DNA of 17,751 bases from Atopobium sp. (GCA_015259035.1 JABZHC010000019.1:1-17751), one strand, 5' to 3'; positions 1-5,598 are shown, counted from the stretch's first letter. Made by a program: numbers and translations. Notes: a model not told the origin generated them from the letters alone.

Positions 1-126
1 CAGTCAGATGGCGATAAGTGGGGAATAGACACGGGTACTACAGGTGGAGCCGGCTACGGCCAAGTAACTGTACTGCGCCTTGATGATTTGCAGGAGTTTG
101 TTGAGCCGCTGCAAGAAGGTGAGTAG
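1..126 (+). CDS. C-terminal fragment, probable metallophosphoesterase
   Basis: An open frame enters from the left edge in phase with base 1 and stops at TAG 124-126, giving the last 41 residues of a protein whose body lies outside the window. The tail contains KWGIDTGTTGGAGYG followed by VTVLRLDDLQEF. A WGIDTG-like strand, a glycine-rich turn and then a strand ending in LRL is how calcineurin-like/PPP-type metallophosphoesterases often finish (compare the IDTG...GG.LTALRL ending of bacterial PrpA-like phosphatases). No metal-binding residues are in view, so the family call rests on this ending only. The next gene begins 2 bases after the stop, which suggests co-transcription with the DNA glycosylase. 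The fragment could also belong to another beta-rich hydrolase. Confidence 0.4.
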   Translation, partial: QSDGDKWGIDTGTTGGAGYGQVTVLRLDDLQEFVEPLQEGE

Positions 127-128
127 CT

Positions 129-686
129 GTGGCTGCGAGGATGTTCCAGCATGCCGGCGATGCTGCCAAAACTGCGCTTACGCATGTTGAGAACACGCTT
201 GATCCCATTATTTTCCCGGACTCTCGCGTGCTGCTCTTGGGATCAATGCCTAGTCCCAAGTCTCGAGAAATTGGCTTTTACTTTGGCAATCCTCAGAATA
301 GATTCTGGCGTGTAGTTGCCGCTCTATATGGCGAGAAACCCCTCAAGTCCATACCTGAAAAGATTGATTTCTGTAAAAGACATCATCTTGCTCTTTGTGA
401 CGTGCTTAAGGCTTGTGACATTAAGGGTGCAAGTGACGCTTCTATTGCAAATCCGGTTCCGCATAACATTGGTGCTCTTATTCAAGATTCATCAATCTGT
501 GCCATTTTTACGCTTGGTGGAACGGCAACAAAATTTTATAAGCGTTATACCGAGCAACAAACTGGTATTCCCGCACGTCAACTGCCCTCTACAAGTCCTG
601 CTAATGCACGTATGTCAGTTGATGATTTAGTGGAAGAATTTTCCATTATCAAAAAATTTACTAATTGTGAGTTGACAATATCCTAG
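129..686 (+). CDS. Hypoxanthine/deoxyinosine-type DNA glycosylase (UDG superfamily)
   Basis: A 185-residue protein of the uracil-DNA glycosylase superfamily, most like the family 6 hypoxanthine/deoxyinosine glycosylases that start base excision repair of deaminated adenine. Near residues 35-62 it has the typical block LLLGSMPSPKSREIGFYF followed by GNPQNRFW, which builds the active-site motif A and the base pocket. A central block (LALCDVLKACDI) leads to IANPVPHNI, and near residue 152 comes the C-terminal LPSTSPANAR motif, which corresponds to the DNA-minor-groove loop. The length is normal for the family. The chosen start is GTG 129, with AGAAGGTGAG at 115-124 as ribosome site; ATG 141 (residue 5) is a possible alternative. 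It follows the preceding gene by 2 bases. Its 3' end (672-686) carries the promoter of the downstream transporter leader. The superfamily call is firm; the exact substrate (deoxyinosine, uracil or both) is inferred. Confidence 0.85.
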   Translation: MAARMFQHAGDAAKTALTHVENTLDPIIFPDSRVLLLGSMPSPKSREIGFYFGNPQNRFWRVVAALYGEKPLKSIPEKIDFCKRHHLALCDVLKACDIKGASDASIANPVPHNIGALIQDSSICAIFTLGGTATKFYKRYTEQQTGIPARQLPSTSPANARMSVDDLVEEFSIIKKFTNCELTIS

Positions 687-699
687 TTGCGGCTAGGAT
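672..699 (+). promoter_or_regulatory. Promoter of the amino-acid transporter leader
   Basis: A perfect -35 box TTGACA (672-677) is followed by a 16-base spacer and TAGGAT (694-699), a 4 of 6 match to the -10 consensus. Initiation 6-8 bases downstream would fall at 705-707, on or next to the ATG at 707, so the leader ORF could be leaderless. The promoter overlaps the last codons of the glycosylase gene. The inverted repeat ATCCTAG/CTAGGAT (680-686 and 693-699) coincides with the spacer and -10 box and could be an operator. Assigned by eye, without mapped start data. Confidence 0.55.
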
Positions 700-706
700 T
701 ATACGC

Positions 707-793
707 ATGCGAATTATGGCTACGACATACACTGCACTTTGTGCATGCACCGCGATGTGTCTGGTGCCCGGGTCACATACGACCAGGGTGTAA
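707..793 (+). CDS. Cys-rich leader peptide (28 aa), candidate attenuator ORF
   Basis: A short ORF from ATG 707 to TAA 791-793 lies between the candidate promoter (672-699) and the first permease gene. It encodes 28 residues, three of them Cys (12, 14 and 18, codons at 740-742, 746-748 and 758-760) within LCACTAMC. This is far above the usual roughly 1% Cys content. Initiation could be leaderless if transcription starts near 705-707, or use AGGA at 695-698 if it starts further upstream. An in-frame second ATG is at 716. The ORF ends 97 bases before the permease start, and the bases after the Cys codons take part in alternative RNA pairings. The downstream binding protein resembles cysteine receptors, so a regulatory peptide sensing Cys-tRNA supply is the best reading; a separate small functional protein is less likely. 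No homologue was recalled for the peptide itself. Confidence 0.5.
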   Translation: MRIMATTYTALCACTAMCLVPGSHTTRV

Positions 794-880
794 TTGTCGC
801 TGAGCAAAATTTTCCTGGTATAGACTCGGGCGTAAAGCTATTTTGTAACTCTTGTGTGAGTATTCGCACATCCCGAGAGG
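761..880 (+). promoter_or_regulatory. Candidate translational attenuator with alternative RNA stems
   Basis: Several pairings visible by eye cannot all form. CCCGGG (767-772) can pair with CTCGGG (825-830, one G-U), enclosing the 7-pair stem 782-788 with 813-819 (ACCAGGG with TTCCTGGT, ending in a G-U). Alternatively CTCGGG (825-830) can pair with CCCGAG (872-877), which takes in half of the ribosome site GAGAGG (875-880) of the first permease gene; a hairpin at 853-870 stacks inside that stem. CTGGT (761-765), directly after the third Cys codon, can also compete for 782-786. The arrangement matches a leader in which ribosome position on the Cys codons decides whether the permease start is exposed. 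No energies were computed. Confidence 0.4.
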
Positions 881-890
881 ATTTATTCGC

Positions 891-1544
891 ATGGACTGGA
901 GCTTCATAGGGGAACACCTCCCACTGTATGCAGAAGCTGCAAAAATAACGCTTACCATCTCTTTCTTTGGAGTTGTCTTCTCGCTTATCGTTGGTTTGAT
1001 AAGTGCTCAGATTTCGCTGTCAAAAATTCCTGTTTTGAGTCAGCTCAATGCTCTCTACGTTGAGCTTTCTAGAGGAACACCCCTGCTTATTCAGCTGTTT
1101 CTTATCTACTTTGGCCTGACTAAAGTTGGGCTCAAAATGGATGCAGAGGTAGCTGCTGTTGTGGGTCTTACGTTTCTTGGCGGTTCCTATATGGCAGAGG
1201 TGTTTCGCGCAGGCTTTGAATCAGTTGCAGCTATTCAGTTTGAGTCTGCACAGGTTCTAGGTCTCTCCAAGATTCAAGCGCTCCAGCACGTTATTCTTCC
1301 ACAGGCACTTTCTGTAGCAATTCCAGGCCTTGTTGCTAACGTCATTTTCTTGATTAAGGAATCTTCCGTTGTTTCCGGCATTGCTCTTGCAGATTTGATG
1401 TACGTAACCAAGGACATTATCGGCATGCAGTACGACACTACAGAAGCCCTCTTTATGCTGGTAATTGCCTATGTGATTATCCTTGTTCCTATTTCTTTGT
1501 TTGGCAGCTGGCTGGAGAGGAGGCTTGACTATGCCCGTCGATAA
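891..1544 (+). CDS. Amino-acid ABC transporter permease, first subunit
   Basis: A 217-residue inner-membrane subunit of a polar amino-acid importer of the HisM/GlnP family. It has about five hydrophobic segments. The central stretch ELSRGTPLLIQLFLIYFGL is the recognisable family block, and the cytoplasmic EAA loop (ESAQVLGLSKIQALQHVILP, then QA) sits near residues 120-141 and docks on the ATPase. The start ATG 891 is chosen over an upstream in-frame TTG at 852 because GAGAGG lies at 875-880, 10 bases before the ATG, and residues from MDWSF onward look like a normal family N-terminus. Its last 14 bases overlap the second permease gene, so translation is probably coupled. The 204 bases upstream hold the leader ORF and attenuator candidate. 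Substrate inference (cysteine/cystine) comes from the binding protein and leader, not from this subunit. Confidence 0.9.
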   Translation: MDWSFIGEHLPLYAEAAKITLTISFFGVVFSLIVGLISAQISLSKIPVLSQLNALYVELSRGTPLLIQLFLIYFGLTKVGLKMDAEVAAVVGLTFLGGSYMAEVFRAGFESVAAIQFESAQVLGLSKIQALQHVILPQALSVAIPGLVANVIFLIKESSVVSGIALADLMYVTKDIIGMQYDTTEALFMLVIAYVIILVPISLFGSWLERRLDYARR

Positions 1545-2208
1545 CATTTTGCTGCAGGAAGGAGTAATAACGCGCCTTCTTGGAGGTCTTGCAACAACGG
1601 TGCACATTGGCCTTATCTCTGTAGCGCTTTCTATTCCTCTTGGTATTCTCGTTGGACTTTTTATGACATCCAACAACAAGGTTGTACGCGCAATTCTTCG
1701 TGTTTACCTTGAGATTGTTCGTGTTATGCCTCAGCTGGTGCTGCTCTTTGTGGTGTACTTTGGTACTTCTGAATGGTTTGACGTCAACTTTGATGGCGTT
1801 GAGGCATCAATTGTGGTCTTTACCTTCTGGGGAGCAGCCGAGCTTGGTGACCTGGTAAGAGGAGCGTTGGAGTCAATTCCAGCATCTCAGTATGACGGTG
1901 CGTTTGTACTTGGTCTTTCTCGCCAACAGACGTTTTTGAGGGTCATTCTACCTCAGGCCTTTAGACGTCTTTTGCCCCCAGCCATCAATTTGATTACGCG
2001 CATGATTAAGACAACGGCGCTTTGTAATTTGATTAGTGTGGTTGAGCTGCTCAGAGTTGGTAGCCAGATTGCTGATTTTTATCGCTTCAAGTTCCCAACC
2101 GACGGAGCACTTTGGATCTATGGAGCTATTTTCTTCCTGTATTTTGCCGCCTGCTTCCCACTTTCGTATCTTTCACGCAGGCTTGAGAGGAGTGCCTCAC
2201 ATGAGTAA
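1531..2208 (+). CDS. Amino-acid ABC transporter permease, second subunit
   Basis: A 225-residue HisM/HisQ-type permease that would pair with the preceding subunit to form the membrane channel. It shows an N-terminal segment GLATTVHIGLISVALSIPLG, the family block EIVRVMPQLVLLFVVYFG, and a cytoplasmic EAA loop with AFVLGLSRQQTFLRVILPQA near residues 128-147. The last helix is followed by a basic tail (SRRLERS). The start ATG 1531 is preceded by a very strong ribosome site, GGAGAGGAGG (1514-1523), at a 7-base spacing; an in-frame TTG at 1483 lacks such a site and would add residues read from inside the previous gene. It overlaps the upstream gene by 14 bases and the downstream ATPase gene by 8. 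Having two distinct permeases shows this is a heterodimeric importer. Confidence 0.9.
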   Translation: MPVDNILLQEGVITRLLGGLATTVHIGLISVALSIPLGILVGLFMTSNNKVVRAILRVYLEIVRVMPQLVLLFVVYFGTSEWFDVNFDGVEASIVVFTFWGAAELGDLVRGALESIPASQYDGAFVLGLSRQQTFLRVILPQAFRRLLPPAINLITRMIKTTALCNLISVVELLRVGSQIADFYRFKFPTDGALWIYGAIFFLYFAACFPLSYLSRRLERSASHE

Positions 2209-2956
2209 CACCGTTTTAGCAGTTAAGGACCTCACTAAGGTATATCCCTCAAGCGAGAAACCCGTGCTTGATAAGATCTCGCTCTCTATCAATAAAGGCG
2301 AGGTAGTTGTGGTGTTGGGACCTTCCGGTTGCGGTAAGTCTACGCTGCTTCGCGCCATTGTTGGCCTGGAAGATATCCAAGGGGGAGAGGTACTTCTCCA
2401 CGATCAGGTAATTTCTGGTCAGAAGAGGGAAAGCGCTGCAACAGGCATTGGAATGGTTTTTCAAAGCTATGACTTGTTCCCTAACATGACGGTTTTGAAA
2501 AACGTAACTCTGGCTCCTCTGGTGGTGCAGAAACGCTCAGAGGCTGAGGTTTTAACTCAGGCAGAAGAGCTACTACGTCGAGTAGGGCTGTGGGAGAAGA
2601 AGGACGCCTATCCATCAGCGCTTTCTGGCGGTCAAAAGCAGCGCGTGGCCATTGTTCGTGCGCTGATGACTAATCCTGAGGTGCTTTTGCTGGACGAAAT
2701 TACTGCGGCTCTTGACCCCGAGATGGTTCACGAGGTTTTGCAGGTAGTTATGGAGCTAGCAGAGCAGGGAATGACCATGCTGGTGGTAACTCACGAGATG
2801 CGTTTTGCTCAAGCAGTTGCTGATCGAGTCATCTTGATTGATCAGGGACACATCGTAGAAGAGTCGTCTGACGCACAAGAGTTTTTCTCGGCACCTAAAA
2901 CAGAAAGGGCACAAGAGTTTTTGCGCACCTTTGAATTTGAACGTGTACATAAATAA
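2201..2956 (+). CDS. Amino-acid ABC transporter ATP-binding protein
   Basis: A 251-residue ABC ATPase of the GlnQ/HisP class that powers the two permeases above. Walker A is GPSGCGKS (residues 40-47). The Q-loop lies in MVFQSYDLFPNMTVLKNV, the ABC signature is LSGGQKQR, Walker B is VLLLDEITAALDP and the H-loop is VTHEM. Walker B carries Ile where many homologues have Pro (DEPTSALDP); DEIT and DEVT versions occur in Gram-positive relatives, so this is normal variation. The start ATG 2201 overlaps the previous stop by 8 bases, and GAGAGGAG at 2185-2192 is its ribosome site. The binding-protein gene follows after a 59-base gap. The length is standard for the family and all catalytic motifs are intact. 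Confidence 0.95.
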   Translation: MSNTVLAVKDLTKVYPSSEKPVLDKISLSINKGEVVVVLGPSGCGKSTLLRAIVGLEDIQGGEVLLHDQVISGQKRESAATGIGMVFQSYDLFPNMTVLKNVTLAPLVVQKRSEAEVLTQAEELLRRVGLWEKKDAYPSALSGGQKQRVAIVRALMTNPEVLLLDEITAALDPEMVHEVLQVVMELAEQGMTMLVVTHEMRFAQAVADRVILIDQGHIVEESSDAQEFFSAPKTERAQEFLRTFEFERVHK

Positions 2957-3015
2957 ACAGCGTGTTTTTTGCACGTAGATGATATAGTAATTGATTCAAC
3001 TTGTTAGGATTTAAA

Positions 3016-3912
3016 ATGAATTTCTTTGAAAATACTTCCGCTTCTCTTTCTCGCCGTGCTTTCCTTGGTGCAAGCGCACTTTCTGCTGCAACTCTTTTGG
3101 CTGCTTGCAAGAAAAAGGATTCCGATGGAGCTCAGGGCGGATCTTCTGATACAGACTCAAAGTTCAGAACTCTTGATGACATCAAGAAGGCGGGCACAGT
3201 AAATATCGGCGTCTTTAGCGACAAGGCTCCTTTTGGTTATGTTGATGCAAACGGTAAGTACGCTGGTTACGACATTGTTTTTGCAGAGCGTCTTGCAAAG
3301 GATATGGGCGTTAAGATTAACTACATTGCCACTGACGGACAGAACCGCGTGCCTTTCTTGCAGTCCAATAAGGCAGATATCATGCTGGCAAACTTTACGG
3401 TAACTGATGACCGTAAAGAGAAGGTTGATTTCTCTCTGCCATACATGAAGATTAAGCTGGGCGTTGTTTCTCCATCCTCTGCGCCAATCACAGACGTTTC
3501 GCAGCTTGACGGCAAGAAGCTTATTGTTTCTAAGGGAACCACAGCTGAGGTCTGGTTTGCTAAGAACGCACCCAAGGTTGAGCTGGTCAAATTTGATAGC
3601 TATGCCGATGCATATAACGCACTGCTCGACGGCCGCGGCGATGCTTTCTCAACCGACAATACCGAGGTACTTGCATGGATTAAGTCTAATCCTGGTTTTG
3701 TTGTTGGCATTGATGACCTGGGCGATTCCGATACCATTGCCGCTGCAGTTCACAAGGGCAACTCCTCGGTGTTGGAGTTTATCAACAACGAGATTACTGG
3801 CCCTCTTGCAGAGGAAAACTTCTTCCACAAGGATTATGAAGAGACCCTTGCTCCAATTTACGGCGACGAGGTAGATCCAAACAACATTGTCGTCGAGGGC
3901 GGCAAAATCTAA
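3016..3912 (+). CDS. Cysteine-type amino-acid-binding lipoprotein of the ABC importer
   Basis: A 298-residue extracytoplasmic solute-binding protein (family 3) that captures the substrate for the importer. The N-terminus carries a twin-arginine motif SRRAFLG (residues 12-18), a hydrophobic stretch and a lipobox LAAC with the acylated Cys at 31, so it is probably exported folded by Tat and anchored to the membrane. The mature part starts at TLDDIKKAGTVNIGVF and contains PFGYVDANGKYAGYD, NRVPFLQSNKADIMLANFTV, FSLPYMK, a KGTTAE strand and a C-terminal FFHKDYEETL ending in VEGGKI. From memory these blocks match the Campylobacter CjaA cysteine receptor closely, down to the EGGKI end, so cysteine or a related amino acid is the likely ligand; no alignment was run. 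The start ATG 3016 follows TTAGGA (3005-3010). A terminator lies just downstream. Confidence 0.88.
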   Translation: MNFFENTSASLSRRAFLGASALSAATLLAACKKKDSDGAQGGSSDTDSKFRTLDDIKKAGTVNIGVFSDKAPFGYVDANGKYAGYDIVFAERLAKDMGVKINYIATDGQNRVPFLQSNKADIMLANFTVTDDRKEKVDFSLPYMKIKLGVVSPSSAPITDVSQLDGKKLIVSKGTTAEVWFAKNAPKVELVKFDSYADAYNALLDGRGDAFSTDNTEVLAWIKSNPGFVVGIDDLGDSDTIAAAVHKGNSSVLEFINNEITGPLAEENFFHKDYEETLAPIYGDEVDPNNIVVEGGKI

Positions 3913-3951
3913 GTTCTTAAGTTAGCCTCAACACTCAAATATTCCCATTTC

Positions 3952-3990
3952 GCGAGAAGACCTTGCAGTTTGTAAGGTCTTCTCGCATTT
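3952..3990 (+). terminator. Intrinsic terminator hairpin after the ABC importer
   Basis: GCGAGAAGACCTT (3952-3964) pairs perfectly over 13 bases with AAGGTCTTCTCGC (3974-3986). Two further pairs (G-U and C-G) can close the loop to AGTTT. The stem is followed by ATTTG, a short T run, 40 bases after the binding-protein stop. It separates the importer from the kdgT transcription unit. Confidence 0.8.
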
Positions 3991-4020
3991 GTAGCTAAAT
4001 TGTTAATTTGTACAGCGCTT

Positions 4021-4050
4021 TTCAAAAATGTTTCTTTGTGCTGATAAAGT
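4021..4050 (+). promoter_or_regulatory. Candidate promoter of kdgT
   Basis: An extended -10 element TGATAAAGT (4042-4050) has a weak -35 match TTCAAA (4021-4026) 18 bases upstream of the hexamer TAAAGT. It lies between the importer terminator and kdgT and would place the transcription start near 4057, inside the palindrome at 4052-4070. Confidence 0.35.
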
Positions 4051-4051
4051 A

Positions 4052-4070
4052 GGTCAACTATTTTTTGACC
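4052..4070. promoter_or_regulatory. Palindromic operator candidate upstream of kdgT
   Basis: The inverted repeat GGTCAA (4052-4057) and TTGACC (4065-4070) has a 7-base spacer and starts 2 bases after the candidate -10 box, 10 bases before the kdgT ribosome site. The position fits a repressor site that blocks transcription in the absence of a sugar-acid inducer. The regulator is not in the window, and a short mRNA hairpin near the start is the alternative. Confidence 0.4.
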
Positions 4071-4092
4071 AACCAGGGCAAAGGAGCTGATA

Positions 4093-5088
4093 ATGGCAGC
4101 TGAACAGCAAAAGACAACTCGTAAGATTGGTGTCCCCAGGTTCCCTGGCGATATTATGCTGTATCCGCTTTCTGTGGGCCTATTACTCCACTCTTTTTTC
4201 CCTCAGGTTCTAGAGATTGGTAGCTTCACTACAGCCGTTGCTAAGGGCGCTCCTGCTATTGTTGGTATTGTTCTGCTGTTTGTTGGCGCCTCCATTGATC
4301 TGAAGACTGTTCCAAAGGTTCTGAAGACTGGTTTAACCATCCTTATTCCAAAACTTGCTATTGCTATTGCCTTTGGTCTCTTTGTTGCTAAGTTCATGAA
4401 CGACAATTTCTTTGGTCTTAATGCACTTTCTATCATTGGTGGCATTACCTTCTGTAATGTTGCCTTGTACATTGGTATTACTGCTGAGTATGGAACTCCT
4501 GATGAGCAGGGTGCGGCTGCAGTTTTGTCTCTTGTTGCAGGCCCAGCAGTTACCATGATTGCTCTTGGTGCAGCAGGCGTTGCAGCAATTTCTCCAACCG
4601 CACTTATCGGTACGTTGCTTCCTCTGGTTCTTGGTGTTGTTCTTGGCAACCTCAGTCCTTTTATCAGGGGACTTTTGGTTCCTGGTATTAACCCTTGCAT
4701 TGCCGTTGTTGGTTTTGCTCTTGGCTGTGGCATGAGTGTTGAGAATCTTATTACTGGTGGTCCATCAGGTATTCTTTTGGCAGTTCTGTGCATCATTACC
4801 GGTATTCTTACCATGCTTGTTGAGCGTCTTTTTGGCGGTTCTGGTAAGGCAAGTCTTGCAAGTGCAACTATTGCAGGCACCGCAACAACCACTCCTGCTG
4901 CGGTTGCTAGTGTTGATCCAACGTATACAGCTCAGGTTGTTGCAAACGCAAATGCTCAGCTTGCAGCTGCGGTAGTTATTACTGCACTGGTAGCTCCAGC
5001 ATTTACTGGTTGGCTTGATAAGAAACTGACTAAGAAAAATGATGCCGGTGAGGTACAGACTTCAGAAGAAGTATCTGCTGCTGAGTAA
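4093..5088 (+). CDS. kdgT: 2-keto-3-deoxygluconate permease (KdgT family)
   Basis: A 331-residue polytopic membrane protein of the KdgT family, which imports 2-keto-3-deoxygluconate, an intermediate of pectin and uronic-acid breakdown, by cation symport. About ten hydrophobic segments are visible. Family hallmarks are the N-terminal RFPGDIMLYPLSVGLLLHSF region, the segment GAPAIVGIVLLFVGASIDLK, GGITFCNVALYIGITAEYGT, LSLVAGPAVTMIALG, and the C-terminal ATIAGTATTTPAAVASVDP followed by AQLAAAVVITALVAPAFTGW. The length is close to the usual 310-330, with a polar tail rich in Glu and Ser. The start ATG 4093 has AAGGAG at 4081-4086, spacing 6. The gene stands alone with its own promoter and operator candidates, and no KDG kinase, aldolase or uronate gene is nearby. 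The substrate is inferred from the family; related sugar acids are possible. Confidence 0.88.
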   Translation: MAAEQQKTTRKIGVPRFPGDIMLYPLSVGLLLHSFFPQVLEIGSFTTAVAKGAPAIVGIVLLFVGASIDLKTVPKVLKTGLTILIPKLAIAIAFGLFVAKFMNDNFFGLNALSIIGGITFCNVALYIGITAEYGTPDEQGAAAVLSLVAGPAVTMIALGAAGVAAISPTALIGTLLPLVLGVVLGNLSPFIRGLLVPGINPCIAVVGFALGCGMSVENLITGGPSGILLAVLCIITGILTMLVERLFGGSGKASLASATIAGTATTTPAAVASVDPTYTAQVVANANAQLAAAVVITALVAPAFTGWLDKKLTKKNDAGEVQTSEEVSAAE

Positions 5089-5108
5089 TTACGTAAGCTT
5101 TATATAAT

Positions 5109-5164
5109 GCATATGAACTGCCTCCCATTTCTTATGTCCAAGAAACGGGAGGCAGTTCATATGC
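5109..5164. repeat. Long palindromic repeat, copy 1 (probable kdgT terminator)
   Basis: The 18-base arms 5109-5126 and 5147-5164 are perfectly complementary (GCATATGAACTGCCTCCC against its complement). After one A-C mismatch, six more pairs (TTTCTT with AAGAAA) close on the loop ATGTCC. It starts 21 bases after the kdgT stop, so it probably ends that transcript, although no T run follows. A diverged second copy lies at 5530-5575; the shared 46-base core differs at 7 positions. Confidence 0.75.
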
Positions 5165-5201
5165 GGGTGATTATGATTCTATAGCGTGTTAGCGTTGGCT
5201 T

Positions 5202-5321
5202 TTAGGCCTGGCGCACAAAATAGCGCAGTTTTGGTAGGTTCTGCCGAAGAATCGACATGTTCTTAATCAAGATAGCCAAGAAGCTAGGTGGTTGCACCGC
5301 CTGATATACATTTCTATGCAT
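5202..5321 (-). pseudogene. Possible coding remnant, 39 codons, unrecognised
   Basis: A minus-strand frame from ATG (5319-5321) to TAA (5202-5204) encodes 39 residues. The end, SILRQNLPKLRYFVRQA, has the composition of a real protein C-terminus rather than random translation, and a hydrophobic stretch FLAILIKN precedes it. A stop lies a few codons upstream of the ATG, and only a weak AGG serves as ribosome site. It could be the decayed end of a gene from a former insertion, a tiny gene, or chance. I do not recognise a family. Confidence 0.2.
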
Positions 5322-5397
5322 AAACTTAACCTAATATGCTAAAAAATGAATAGCGTCATATAAAAGATTTAACTATAGGTAAATTTCGTACCTAAGG

Positions 5398-5528
5398 AAC
5401 ACACCTAAGTCAGATATTCTGCTCAATTGCGGGCATATTACACTTCTAAGTCAGATATTCTGCATGATTAAGGTATTTTCAGCGTCATGTATACGTCTTT
5501 TTAACAGATTATCTGACTTAGGTGTGTT
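5398..5528. repeat. 131-base element with 24-base terminal inverted repeats
   Basis: The left end (5398-5421) begins AACACACCTAAGTCAGATA and is repeated inverted at the right end (5505-5528) with one mismatch in 24 positions. An internal direct copy of CTAAGTCAGATATTCTGC lies at 5446-5463, identical over 18 bases to 5405-5422 and offset by 41. There is no ORF inside. The layout is that of a MITE-like non-autonomous element or of a multi-site protein-binding array; no target duplication was seen at the ends. Confidence 0.6.
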
Positions 5529-5529
5529 T

Positions 5530-5575
5530 TGAACTGCTTCCTATTTCTCGTATCTAAGAAATGGGAGGCAGTTCA
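5530..5575. repeat. Palindromic repeat, copy 2
   Basis: TGAACTGCTTCC at the left and GGGAGGCAGTTCA at the right form a 19-pair stem with two G-U pairs and the loop CGTATCTA (5549-5556). It matches copy 1 at 39 of 46 core positions. It directly abuts the inverted-repeat element (one base apart) and lies 24 bases past the stop of the minus-strand membrane-protein gene, where it could serve as its terminator. Confidence 0.7.
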
Positions 5576-5598
5576 CAGAAGAGGGTTTTATTCACCGG

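Larger units (their letters stand above)
5089..5598. other. 510-base gap with repeats and no convincing gene
   Basis: The region between kdgT and the small membrane-protein gene holds two copies of a palindromic repeat (5109-5164 and 5530-5575), a 131-base element with terminal inverted repeats (5398-5528), and a 39-codon minus-strand frame (5202-5321) that may be a coding remnant. Stretches around 5325-5397 are AT-rich with nothing recognised. No transposase, tRNA or CRISPR array is present. Confidence 0.7.

Noticed and set aside
680..699. Inverted repeat as a terminator of the glycosylase gene
   Set aside because: The stem has 7 pairs and no T run follows; it overlaps a good promoter, so an operator or leader role is more likely.
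852..890. TTG 852 as start of the first permease
   Set aside because: No ribosome site precedes it and the added residues read through the SD region; ATG 891 with GAGAGG upstream fits better. The same reasoning excludes TTG 1483, TTG 3001, TTG 5986 and TTG 13188.
2690..2720. Ile instead of Pro in Walker B of the ABC ATPase as a defect
   Set aside because: DEIT/DEVT variants occur in working Gram-positive amino-acid ATPases; the catalytic Glu and all other motifs are intact.
2961..2975. CGTG-T6-GCACG as a terminator between the ATPase and the binding protein
   Set aside because: The stem is only 4 pairs with the T run in its loop; too weak to support.
4203..4892. 229-codon open frame on the minus strand
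   Set aside because: It lies fully antisense to kdgT, has an Arg/Pro/Ala composition typical of a shadow frame, and shows no recognisable domain.
5405..5463. Direct repeats as a CRISPR array
   Set aside because: There are only two direct copies plus one inverted, with no third direct repeat and no cas genes.
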